A DNA stretch of 64,000 nucleotides from NCBI GenBank assembly GCA_032718565.1, contig JAVGVS010000055.1:1641206-1705205 (forward strand), written 5' to 3'. The notes under the pieces are model-generated. The model searched no databases. It was not told the DNA's origin and saw only the letters and a list, made by a program, of their open reading frames with translations. This DNA comes from Distichodus sexfasciatus (lineage: Eukaryota; Chordata; Actinopteri; Characiformes; Distichodontidae). Each line of letters begins with the position of its first letter. Positions within the stretch are counted from its first letter, which is position 1. Shown here piece after piece: positions 36,033-49,700 of this stretch. Both the position numbers and the translations under genes were made by a program.

Positions 36033-39000
36033 CTATTAAAAATGACAAGAATCCAGTTATACAGCAAGCAAAACAGAAAAAAACATCTACAACGCCTAAT
36101 TGTGGTCTATTTGAGGGCACTTAGTTCCACTATTCATCAGCAAACATGGTTTGTAAACATACTGTTTTCCATAAATGCACACAGACACAGACACAGACAC
36201 AGACTCAAAAAATAAAGCCTTACAGCCGCTGTGTTGCTCAGCTTGTCAAAGCGGAACTTCAGATTGGATCTGGGGGAATTTTTATTCTTGAAATCTTTTA
36301 ATTAAGAGAGAGAGGACCATTAGAGGATCATAGATAGCTCTCAAATGAAGCGACATGTTGGGAGAATGCAAATGATGAGAAACAAAAACTTCTTGTAAAT
36401 ATGTGAGGTGATTTACCTGTAGGACTGCGACACATGATGACAGGAGCTCCCACATTCTGCCCCTCCACACCCAGAGAGGAACCACACACAGGGGAGAACG
36501 TGGGAGATACTTGAAGGTTGTTCTGGAGAGAAAAGAAAATATTGCTTGAGTAAAAGTACTCAAGTATTTGATATTAAAAGTACTTCATTATTAAAATGAC
36601 TGTGATGGTGCAGATTACCACAGAGTAACCATAAAAGACAGCTTAGCAAAAAACAAAGGCATTTTTTATCTCGAAAGGTAGGTCTGTCCCCAGACTGAAG
36701 GTGGAGAGTGTGAGGCATGATTCCAAAAGTCTCGGTCTAAAGTTACATACAAACATACACTAACTTACAGCGTCCCCTTCTTCTAGCGTGTCTGTGTCTC
36801 CAGCAGCACTACTAAAACTACTGGTGCTGGAGGACGAACGAGAAATTTCTGGCCTTCCGCCGCACTCCTTCAACTTCAGAGTTGGCCTGCAGATCAAGAG
36901 AGAGAAAAAGGTTTTGTTTAAAAACAAGGACTTAAAGACTTGTTATTTAGAACAAATATGAAAAAGAGAACTGTGACCATACTGTTCTTTACTCAGGAAG
37001 ATCTCTGGAGAGCTTGGGTTGGACGACGTCTCTGATCTCACCTCCTGAGACAGGTGACCGCTGTCTAGACTCTTCTGATCATAGAGCACACTGGTAGGTA
37101 CAGAAAAAATACATCAGGAGATGAATCTCAGTGAGCCCTGGCTTAAGCCAGTCTTTGTTTTACAGCAAGGTTTATTACTCACTTCAGATCTTATGTAAGC
37201 AGGAAGGTGTGTGAAATGCACAATGAAGGGTGAGTGGTTTTCTATTTGTGGGTTTGTCTTACCTACGTGTTGATCGCTCAGGTTGTCCGTCCATGCTGGT
37301 GTGCAGGCGAGGGAAAAGACCCGAACGCCTCTTCACTGGGCTCTTAAGAGGGGACCTGGCGAATGACGATGATGATGCTGGGGACTGAAGGACAAAATTT
37401 TAATAAAATCAAAAATGCAGGCTTGACCTTTCAACATCAAGACTTGCAAAGGCCCATCTACTTGCATATTGTAAATATAAAACTGTTCTTAATGCCTTGC
37501 CTGGTAAAATAAAGGTTATAAATGTATAAATAAATATTGAGAGGCCCGTCAATGCTCACCGAGTTCTTATTGCACTCAGCGTTGCTATGGGTGAGGCTCG
37601 CTCCACTGAGACTGGTGGGCAGTCCGCCTCCCGCTACAGAGGAGCGTCCGTGCTTCTGAGAGCCCACCATGGTGTCCATGGAGTGACTGCGCACACGCAT
37701 TGCCCGCTGAGAAAGTGGCAGGGAGAGAGAGAAAAAGGGGATAGAGGAGGGAAGATAACCTCTGTCACCTTTCTCTCTCCAGGGACAGATGAAGTCTGTC
37801 AGGTTTCTCAACTGAGAAAAAATCTAATCCTTCGCCGTAACAAACTGACCAAGACAGACTGAGAAAGTGTGAGCCGTACTAGAGATGATGAACTAGAGGC
37901 TGCAGGAGGATATCAGATGTACCTGCGATGATGTAGTAAAGGCAGTGAGAAGGTGGGAGACAAACTAGAGAGGGTATGAGACGTGGTAGAGATGATGTAC
38001 TAGAGGCAGCAAGAATATATAACATACTAGATGCAGTTGCAGTGAGAACCTGTGAGATGTACTGGAGATGATGTACTAGAGGCAGTGAGAAGGTGTAAGA
38101 TGTTCATGAAATAACGTACCCGACATGATGTACTACAGACGATGCACTAAATGCATCATGAGAGTGTGAGATGTACTAGAGACGGACCATTTGACCATTC
38201 ACCTTAATAGACTCCAGTATTCCTCCATGGCCTCCGTTCTCCATTCGCTCCTCCTCAGCACTGAGCGGCTGTCCCAGCATAACCTGAGTCTGTCTGTGCA
38301 GTTCGTTATGGAGCGTGTCCAACAAGGCAGCTCGAGTTCTTTCCTAAAAATATACACACAGAAGCAGAAAATCCATACAAAGCAAACACATACAAACACA
38401 CTCGGAGTAAGCAATTTAATTGTCAGTGTCAATAGAAATGTACAATAGTTCAAGACTACCATGCAGCTGTCCTTTATGCTCACCTCAAGCTTGGCAAATC
38501 GTTCTGAGCGGTAGCAGGCCAGCTCAGTATTGATCAGCTTCGTCAGCAGAAACTCTCTAAATTCTGGACCCTGTGGATGGACACGGTGAAACAGCAAAAT
38601 GCAGTGACAGAGCTGACTTTTGAGAAAGCCTTCAAAGTTCATTTACAGGAGTTACACTTGTGTGGTTAGTTACCTTTTTGAAAACTGGTGGATTTGGGAG
38701 AGGAGGACCGAACTGTGGTACGTCGTCCCGGGCTGTGACAGAGACCTGAAACACATTGTCTATCTTTAACTAATTACAGATATAACTTTTAAAAATATAT
38801 TTTAAGATGTCATGCTCCTTTATTATGCTTTGGCCTTATCTAGTGCTGTAAACTGCCTAAAAATTAAAGTTTATCACCGCAATAAATCACAAAAATACTT
38901 GTTATTTAACAGATTAAACAAATAAATGTGTGGAACTGGATTAAAGAAATGCTTGTTAGGGTACTGTAAGAAAAAAAACTAGTTTTAAAATTTGCAGTTG

Positions 39001-42000
39001 CCCCTAACGTTCATAATGAACTGCAAACTTTAACAGATGAGCACATAAAGAACAAATACAGGCTTTCTCCTCCCCCATCATTTTATTTGTGCCTTTCAGT
39101 CAAGTCTGCTCTGTAATGACATTTATGCTGCCTGTATATCCCAAAACATGGCTGATGCAGTGTAATTCATGTTTTCTACCTTGTATGTTGTGTCGTCCGT
39201 GCCAGGATTCTCCACCTGGACCAAGATGAAGGCATGGAGGAAGTTGGAGGCGATCATGTCAGGTACAAAAGGTGTGGCCTCCTCTTGGAAAACCATGGCG
39301 ACTATATCATTCCCTATGTGTCTCTTCCTCTGAAGCTGTGATCAAGGAGAGAGTTTTTGAAGTACAGCCTTGGATATTCAAACATATTTACAAGTTTAAT
39401 GAGTGGCTGTGATTCATAGAAGATTCATAGAACTTTCTGCCAACAATAACTGTATTGTGAAACTGAGCATTTTAAGGCAAACATGTACCTGTTGCGTGTC
39501 ACCTTCTGTGAAGGGCAATTTTGTGGAGACATGGAACATGAGTTCCTGCTCTCTAAAGACTGTGTAAACTGACTGAGAACCTGTCTGTCCATTACAAACA
39601 TCGAGACCTCCACGGAACCTGGAACAGGAAAAAGAAATGGGCTCAACCTTCTTGCTGCCGTGGAGGTTCCTTCATATGGTAAGTAAGGCAAAAAAACAAA
39701 CTTACACCTCTCAACATTTTGCATTAAATTTCAAAGCATCACTTATTGGTTAAACATCACCTGTTGCATTAAAACTAAATCCAAGCATCAATTTGAGCAA
39801 TGTAGGGCATACAGTTTTAGTTGACATATCTGATTAGCTCTAAAGCAGATTTGGTCTTGTGTTTGCTATAATGATTTTCTCTTTTTGCCAATCTTTCTCG
39901 TCTCACCCTTTAAAATCCTGCAGCTCTATACAATCTCCAAGCACCTGCAGAAACTCTGTGAAGGCTGGAGTTTCCTCACTGTTCCCAAACAACTCTTCTT
40001 CTGATGTCTGCATTGAAAGGTAAGAGCTTGCCGTTAAACAGCAGGTCAAACTGTATTTGGTCAACAAAAGGCATACAGAAAAACAATAAAATGTGCTAAA
40101 TCTATATGAATATACAGAACATAAAGATTCCCAATCATGTCAATAAATAACAGGTAACAAAAAATTTAAAAATAAAAAAGAGACACCATGTCTATATATG
40201 AGTAATACAGTTCAGTATTTTTTTATATTTAGTACCTGACCAAACATCTGGTAGATGACACCAAACTTGAATGTGTTGTTAACTTCATGTTCATCATAGC
40301 TGACTATTAACTGTGAACCCTGTGAAATAAAGTTTTCCAGAAAACTGAAGGGAGAACATACAGAAAAAGTACCCACTTTTTAAAGTTTTACAGTAAAGCC
40401 TAATGCTTTATTTTATGTTGGGTTGTTAAAACTTACCCGAGGGTACAATACGGGACTGAATCTCAGGCCAACAATATCCTCACAAAGTAGCTGTGAAAGA
40501 AGTATTTACATTTTATTCACAGGGTTCTACAAAAGTGGTTCTAAAAGCTGTTGAGAAGAAAGTACAGCACCACCATAAACTAACAGCAGCATAAAAGTAC
40601 ATCACAGAAAAGGAAATAAAGGTATCCATTTTACTGTACTTTGGAAGCAACAAGCAAACATACAAACAATAATTTTACAGTCAACAGCAGTCTAAGCTTG
40701 AATGGGCAGAAAACAAGAGGCAGTGGAAAGCATCTTCCTCACCTTGGCCAGCTGAGGGACACTGGGGAGCTGAGTCAGACCTGCGAGAGAGATCCTGTCA
40801 TAAATAGTCTTTGAAGGAGTCCTAAGAGATGGCAGAGGGAACGGTGAGCACAGCATTTAATTTAAAGATGCAACGCGCTTTCCCAAACAGGTTGGGATAT
40901 TCGTCATATTCGTGTAGGGAATCCGTCTAGCTGGGAGTCGGTACCTTAAAATGACGTGCAGATGCTCCTGCTCCTTTGTCTCCTCGCATCTGAGGGACAG
41001 TATGAGGTTGCCATGGTTACTGGCCGTGCAGTAGAAGTTGAGATGTTCCTGTGGAAGGGAAAGATGTTACGTGTCTGTTCCCATAACTCAGCCCCAAAGC
41101 ATCTCATTTAACCCTATCAGGAGTATATAGGGCATGTATAACTCTAAACTGCACTGTATAACCCTAAAATATAATAAATAAACTTTTAGTACCCTATCAC
41201 TAGACCCCCACCAACACAATAATGTTTTGTGGAATGCCATAATACTTAAAACATGACTCAAGGTTAAATGGGCTGCAGCTATTCAGCTGAAAATTGAACA
41301 TTTCCTACAGCAATAATGTACTGCATCAACTGGAAAAAATCTATTTTTCATTGTTGTATAAATGAACAATTATTTAATCGAACATAGAGTAGGAAATAAG
41401 AGAACACTGTTAGAAACTGTTAAAGCCTTTGTCCACAATAAAGGACAAAACCAGTAAACCGGCAGATCTGTTTAAACTTTAAGATTTTCTAAACTCCTTT
41501 TGAAATGATGTCTGACTGACTTGTGCACCCCGTGATATTGCATTCCTACAATTTTTAAGACAGACTCAAAGGTGCAAATGTGGCTGACAATGAATTCGGC
41601 TTACTCTGCCCAAAAAGTGCTTGCGGTAAGCCCGAATGGCGTAGTTACTCTCCAGCCGGTATCCAAACTCTCCACCTGGGTTTTGGCCCTCACTGTCGTC
41701 CTCGTGGTACCAACTGTTCTCCCACGAGTTTGGAGTGACAGCCGAAGCTTCAGCGTCTTCTATCCAATAACCGCCGAACTGCGGAAGGATGACCTGAGGG
41801 TACGGGGCTCCTTGCTGTATGACCTAACGCACAAAAATTTACTGATATAGACATTTGTAGGGTATATTATGTGTTTTCATTATTGTTTATATACAAATTT
41901 AGACATTTTAGTAGACCTCTATTTTTAGTTTGTGTATTCTTTGCAAAAATGGGCAAAAAGAAACTTTTTTACCTGTTCTATGGTGGGGTATGGGATATAG

Positions 42001-44681
42001 TCATCCTAAAGGAAAATATAAGTAATGTTAAGATTTTTTATGGTCACAAAACTCACTCTCACTCACAAAATATAGACACGCTAACACAATACACACATGA
42101 CAATGTGTTGACAGAAAATGAATGAATAACCATGACTAGAATCTTTTCTTATGAAACGCAACATGTTGTACATGCTCGCTTTATCATTATGAAACACAAT
42201 CATGAACATTAAAATAGTCACTCTGGATTGAGGAGGGAGTTTAACACTTTACATTAAGGAACTCTACATAACACCTTAAATACTTTATCAAATAAATTTA
42301 CCTTTTTCAAGTGTTCATATAGCATTCATAATGTTGGTACTACATGTGATTATTATATCTTACTGAAAATATTTTCATCCTTTTTGTTGTGATGAAGGGT
42401 TCAAAATAAGCATTTCTCCGCTCTAATACTTAAAATTTATACTAGAAGTCCCATAATAAACTAAAAATACTACAATTAATTTCAGAGAAACCATAAACGG
42501 ATCATAACTGCTGTATCATATGTTCACAAATGTAAATATTTCTCTGGCATTACATAGAGAACCTTAATGTAAAGTGGCATGAGCAGATGAAGGAATGCAT
42601 ACTGGCCCAATGAAACACTTCAGGCATGTGATAGTGTAAGTCAAGTGTTTGATTTGTGAAAATCACTGTTTAATTTATGATTATTATGGAAAAACATTCG
42701 TCAGAGTCATTGAAATTCAATACTGACGACTTGTATTATTCATTAAATAATAATGCAGTGTAAAAAGAACGCAGCAGTAAAGCTAATCAGTTTTTTTTTT
42801 TTAAATCACACTACGAAGTTCGCACACTATCAAAGCAAACTGATGTGAAGTGTAGCTTTGGGCTTTTAACTCATGCTCTGCAGACCTTTACTCTCTGTGG
42901 GAACGGCCGCATCTCGTCCACCTCAGAGACCTGCTGAAGGTCAAGGTCAAAAGATCAGCTTTTGGGAGGACAAAGAATATTAAAGTGTGAACGGGAGCTG
43001 GAGAAGGCATTAATGCATTGAACTGATTTATTCTTACCTCCATTTTTTCCAGGGAGTCAAAGAACTGTGCAGTCTGTGGAGAAAAATAACTTATTCTGTA
43101 AAAAATCACAATACCAAACTCTGTCTTCAAAGAGCAGTAAACAATCTGTTCTTGGGGTAGAGTATTGATTTAAGCTTCAGTAGAGAATAGTTATAAATCA
43201 CTGGCTGTTACTTAAAGCATGCATTCCTATATTACATAGCAAGATGTTCGTAGCCGCCTTTATTATACAGGCTTTGAAATTTGGTAGTGATTAAATTGTT
43301 TACTTTGTAAATCTACCAGTCTAAATTTTACTATGTATTGCATCATGGTTTTTGTCAACAATTTCCCTTTTCAAAAATGTTTCTGAAACTCTGGAGGTCA
43401 CTTGGGACTGACTGAGTCACGGGCCACTGGGCAAACAGGACACCACGGCTGCAGGGCCACAAGCTCTTAGAGTAAAATGCAAAGAAGATTATAGTTTTGT
43501 CTGGACCTACTTAATATATACAGTAATAATGTAATTAAAAATGAGTGCACAATTAATGCAGTCAGGCAGAAAAAATCTCAAACTCAGACTAACTCTAGTT
43601 TAGCTTTTGTGGGTGAAGAACGCACATTTTAATTGTCTTGATTTAATTCGTGACCCGATCTGCCGTAATGAGTCGGAAGTTGGCGTTATATTTATTTAGA
43701 TACGTGCCGATTATGTTGACAAACATCAAAAATATCGATTTTTCTTTTTTGGTCTTATATGAAAGAAAAGGTCTTCAAAATAAATCTGGTCTCCAAAAAA
43801 GAAAGATCGATATTTTTGTGATGTTTTTCAACATAATCGGCCCGTAACTAAATAAATAGAACGCCGACCTTCGACTCATTACGGCAGATCGGGTCACATT
43901 TAATTACTGTAATGCTCAGGTAGAAAGAGAAATTCACACAATCATTTCTTAACACGCTAACTTGCATTTATGTACTTTTCCCTTTTACTTTTTTCGTACC
44001 CAAATCACTCTAAAATTAGATGAAATTATAGAGAATTGCATGATAATTTACAATAAAAACCTCTCGGATAAACCTTAGAGCAGAATCACAATAAATTTAA
44101 CAACAGGAGATGGACTCCAGGGACAATCTACACACAGTATTTTGGCCCAAACATACAGTACATTAACACTAAAGAAAACATAATAATTAACTTAGTTTTT
44201 GATTGATTACTTTGTTTAGATTATACAATGCAATACCTATACAATAACAAAACAGTCCACATATGTTGTGACAATATTCGTCTTGTCAAAGAAATAACTG
44301 TGGACGTAATAAGTTTCTGACTGCAAAACTATTGTGATTTTACCGAGCTCTTCGGGTGAGTCTTAAACTTTACTATCCCACGTTTTTTCTGATGTGAAAA
44401 GTTTTATTAAATGTGAATTCTGCTACAACCATTGTCACACATTGAAAACTTTCCATCCCCTAACAATTTCAAGTTTCTAACTGGTATAGGTTTGATATAT
44501 AACCTTAAATTAAGTGAAAATATGAGCAGTTTGCTTGTGAAGACACTGAGTCAGGATTCCCACAGGAACCCAGCATACCTTCATAGCAGGAGGGGCAGTT
44601 CTGGGTGGGGAGGGAGGGCAGTCTGCCAGGGGCACATTGGAGAGGGTCAGCAACTCCTGTTTCCTGTAATACAATTATTAT

Positions 44682-44723
<42 letters not shown>

Positions 44724-46682
44724 TATATATACGCTTAGAACTACAAAGCTACAATAGCCCACATTGCGTGCTGACAGAAGCAATAAAAAGGCGTAGAAAA
44801 TGTTCCATTTTTAAATGTAGCATCTAGAGCTGTGTTCGCTGTGTTGTTTTCCATCTATGAAACGTCCATATGGTGAACAGCTTGAGACTCTCGGACTCTC
44901 ACCCAGACTCTCTGTCTCAAAGGCTGTCTCAGTTTAAAACGAACCTACTCTCGTTCATCATCATATTGCTAATCGAAAAAGTGATGGGCCTCATCTAGAT
45001 CATCTGTTATCTGGACAGATGCATCAAGCTCGGCAAAAAAATAAAAACACTCGGCCTGCTTTAGATTATTTTCACACTGCTTTACACCTTCCACAGCATG
45101 GAGGGATGAGGGAAGGTTAGATAAGGGAGGGTTTGTGTCTGAAAGAAAGCAAGAGAGAAATGAAATGACTAAAAATACCCCCAATCCCTCATAAGCTCTC
45201 TGTAGAGGTTAGGAATAGATTCCATAAATCCATCACTGAACGTGTCTCTAGTCCTTATTAGTGAGTCAGCGGCATATCATCCGTCATATTTAATATAGAG
45301 AGTAACTCCCATAACTGCATTTTTGGGACATTAACATACATCACACCAAAACAAATCCATCCCTGTCAAAGCTGTGACTACAAACTACTTTATTCTGATT
45401 ACAGGAACTGATACGAATGCCGTAATCCCTCAAAAGACACAAACTTTCCATTATCTCATATTAATAGCTCTCCCTGGCCAGAGAATATGCAGCAAAATGA
45501 TTCATGCTGTGTCATAATGACCTATCTTTTACAGCCCAGAAATATACAGATTAGGAGAAATTTGGGTTTGACATTTTTTAATCTCTTGCAGCTTCAGGTT
45601 GTTGCTGAGGCAACCAAGGGTTTCCCACCCAGGCTTATCAAACCGAGAGATACATTTCAGAGTTGTGTGTATGGACCACAGTACATGACTCATGACGCTG
45701 TCCTCTAAATTTCACGCAAATTTCTAAAGTATGTTTTAAAATGTAAGACATTATTCATAATAGAAATAATATCCTAAAGCATGATAAAAGTATATCCTTT
45801 AAGACTTCTTTATTAGGTTTATTTGAGTATACATCCTAACTCATATCTGTGGAAACGTCATGAAACAAATAAAATCAATAGTTTACTCCACCTCTGTCTA
45901 AGTTCCTGACTAACAGTTTAGACTGAGTTTACTGAGGAGAAGCAGAAGTGCTCCTGGCCCTGGCTTTAAGAGACTGGAATGGATTCCTCAAATATCATCT
46001 AGCAGTTACAGCCACTTATATTCCAGCCTCATAAAAAACAAAATCAATATTTAAACAAAGAGAGACTATGTTTATGTTTTAAATCAATGCAAACTCACAA
46101 TTTAGTGTGTAAAAGAAAAGCTAGTTTTAAAAGTTTGCTTCAGACTGGACACCCAAAAAGTACTTACGCAGCACTTCATGGTTATAACCATTGTTATAAA
46201 CACTTCATGACATGGTTATAACAAGCATTGACTAGAACAGTTTGCATGATCTGAGAAAACTTCATCACCACAGAGCTACGTTTTGTTAGAGGACTAATCC
46301 CTGACAGTTTTTACACCAGATGTTAGAATCACACACACACACACACCTCACACTCCACATCGCACGTAGGCACCCACCCCTGGAGTCTCTCTCCTTGACG
46401 CTGTTTGCGAGAGCGGTGCAGGAGTCCGATGAGAGCCACGGCCGCCCGGATCCCTGCTCTCCTGCTGCGAACCCTGAACCTGAGTTCGGACATGTCTCGC
46501 TTCCCCTCTTTAATCCCAGTAGATGGAAATTTATCCTTCGGAACCAGTCTACCTACTCACATTACGGTGAAACGAAGCTCCAGGTGCTGAATCTGCACCG
46601 TCACTATTCCACAATCACCGGCGGCGCAACGAGACTGGCAGCGACACTGTGTGTGAGCATCCTTTAACGTGGACACCTACAC

Positions 46683-46713
<31 letters not shown>

Positions 46714-49700
46714 CTCTGCATCTCTTGCTCACGCTGCACTCTAACCCTCCCTTTCGGCTGACATTTCACTGCACACCTATCTCCCCACCTAGCCAGGGCT
46801 CGTTAAGCATGGTCTGACCATCCTCCGTCTGCCCCTCCTCTCTCTTTCTGTTTTTTTTCTCTCTCCGTCTCTCTTTCTCCGTGTGTAAGGACTGTCTGTG
46901 CTACAAGATAAACATGTTATCACCTTACACAGAGACCCGAAATCTACATCACGGTTGCAAGAGAAATCAAGCAATCTGACTCGAAGCATGTATGTCAGAC
47001 TATTTTGACTTCTCTTTTAACCATAAATGTAGACTTTGGTTAAAAGTTCACATAATGAAGACTTTAAAATAATGTAGCGTCTTTCTCTGTCTCTGCAGTC
47101 AATGATGTCCACACTACGAGCTAAACGTAGCGACTTCAGATGGAAAGATATACAGAGACCCAACGTCTACATTATGGTTAAAAGACAATTCAAACAATCT
47201 GACTCTAGAAAACTGATATACATAGAGTGAAGACATAATATATAGGCATTTCTCCAATTTGTAACAAGGTAGATGTTACTTGATAACTTCACTATATTTA
47301 ATTACACTATATTTTATCACAACTTTGCTTTCTTCTGTAATATTTTTTTTTCCATTCTTACTGTATTTTTTTCTTTTGGGTGTTAACTCTTGTAATAAGA
47401 GATTCATCATACATCATACTTTCTACATTTGCATTTTGGAGAACGATTGGCCTTATACTACACTCACTCCTTTAAACTTTGGATTTTGCCATTACCCAGC
47501 ATGTCAGCTTTAACTTTTTGCGTCAGTGACAAATACTAATTCACTGCTCCTCCTACAGCTCTGGTAAAATATCTCCAAACTTGGCTCAATTATGTAAAAT
47601 CGTACTTTATTCACATTGTGTGTGAATCAGCGTTCCTCCTCATCCCCAGAGGCTTTGACTTTTGCTGACTATAGGCTGCTAAAGGACTGTCTGAAGAACA
47701 ACGGACTTCATTGACCAATATTTTCTTAGGGTTTTTCTTTAAAAAATTAAGAAGTTTAAAAAGTATAATATTATACAATCCAAGAAGAAAATCCAATCAA
47801 CTAAAGTTTTGCACAAACATGCGTGCAATAAACAGTGTTGGGAGTAACATGTTACAGCAATGTATTACTTTTTGTTGTAACGCATTAATATAAGGCATTA
47901 CTAATACATTTTCAGAGATATCATACTTGTTACATATTTCAGTAACACGTTAGAACACACTTCTAACCTGAAATTTAGTGCTGTATAATTCCATCTATAT
48001 AGAAGTTTTAAATAATGCTGCTCTGGGTTATATAACTGGGTTATATATACAAAAAAACCTTTCAGTTGGTATAAAAATAAATGGTTCTCTGTGGTGCAAA
48101 AGACGTTCTACAGACTTTGTACCACCAAACTATTTTACCATTTTCAAAGTGTACAGCTTGTGATTTTGTAATAGTTGACATTGAAAAAGCAACAATAAAG
48201 CCTCCGGACTGCAGCACTGCACAGCAACTATGTACAGGGCTGGTGAGCATCTCTGTTATTCTGTCAGAACGGGTCCACTACTGTGTTGGAGATAATACAG
48301 CTCGCTTCTAAGAAGTCTTCTCAAAACAACATTTGCACAACAATCACATAAAAAAATGACATGGCTCTACCCAAGACTCCTAATTACAGTGAATAGTGAA
48401 TAATGAGATGCTGTCGACATGCAAATTGGCTCTCTCCCTGAGCCTCGCTGGATAATCAGTGTCAATTCATAAAAGAACTGTAACAGGAAAACTGTAAAAA
48501 TCTCCTCCCAAAATGCATACATTTGCCATTAATGGGTCTGGAGTTGTTGAACTACAGTCTGATGGTTGGCCCTGACCCAAAAAGAGCACTCATGGCTTTG
48601 AGAGAGGTGTTCACTAACAGCTACATTCGCTATATTCATCATATAGAGATGGAAACACAAGTTGCTGTTGTTCCATATACACACACACACACACACAGTG
48701 TCTCATTAAGGACTGGGCGTGAAAACAAGAGAATGATGCCAGACAAATAATCATGTTGACATACCCTCAAGCCACACAGTTCTGTGGTCAGTTAATGGAC
48801 GAAAAGGAAAAGAAACTAACACTTTAGAGACTATTTATAGTCCATGAAGGTAATAAAAAACAAGTTATTCAGAAACTGACAAATGAAGAAAGCATAAAAA
48901 TGTGTCCTTTAAGAAGCGTAATGGATCTGTGAGAGGGCACAGCTGTGGACACAGCAGGAACAACCAGCTCAATGAGGACGAGAGAGAGAGGGCAGACAAA
49001 AGAGAGAGCCGGGGGAGGTGAGAGACAGTAAGGTGGATGTGTGAAACCCACTGGGGGAGGACGAAGAGGAGAAAAATGATAGAAAATGATCCCCTGTTGC
49101 ACATGAGAGAATTGTTCATTTCTGAAAAGCCTAACAGAAAGTGTTGCTTTTCAGTGCTGCATGCTCATGTCAATTCTACATCTCCTATAACAGTGTGGAT
49201 TGGGCATATGTTCATAAAATACTTTGTAACTGATAAGTGCATTATCAGATGCAGGCTTTCAGTCAAATGGGAAGATCCCTCTCAAAAGATAAAGAACAAA
49301 CTTCAGTGCATGAAAAACTAAGTACAATTACAGGTAGTCCGCGATTTACGATGGAGATGTGTTCAGATGACCCCTTTGTAACGTGATTGTAAGTTAAGAT
49401 ATGGCTACCAGCTGGAGATATACTTGGGCTTTTAGAAGACATTTTCACTTTTTTCACTTAAATTGGGCTTTGAAACACCAAAACTCTGTTGATCGGCTGC
49501 AAGAGTGACAACACAACACAAGATGGGAGATGCATAGATCTTGGCAGCTTGCCAACTTATCGTACCGAATACACGACTTTCATTTGCCTGCTGCCCAAAA
49601 TGTAAAATATTTGTACAATTTTGTCATATTGCTTTGAAAAATCCTAAGTCGAACAATCGTAACTCGGGGACCATCTGTATCTGATAATAATGAATAACAC

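Noticed and set aside
36137..36223. Read-through C-terminus of rap1gap2 (VRLYFLSLCLC...)
   Set aside because: Preceded by a GTAAGG donor; low-complexity CAGACA repeat; the spliced GH-stop matches the family better.
37263..42005. Gene being RAP1GAP instead of RAP1GAP2
   Set aside because: KRRSGLFPRLHT, RVRSHSMDTM and linkage to ncbp3 fit RAP1GAP2.
46405..46670. Minus-strand ATG frame (MSELRFRVRS) as another rap1gap2 first exon
   Set aside because: The only nearby donor gives the wrong phase for the exon at 44663 and sits in a CA repeat; not supported.
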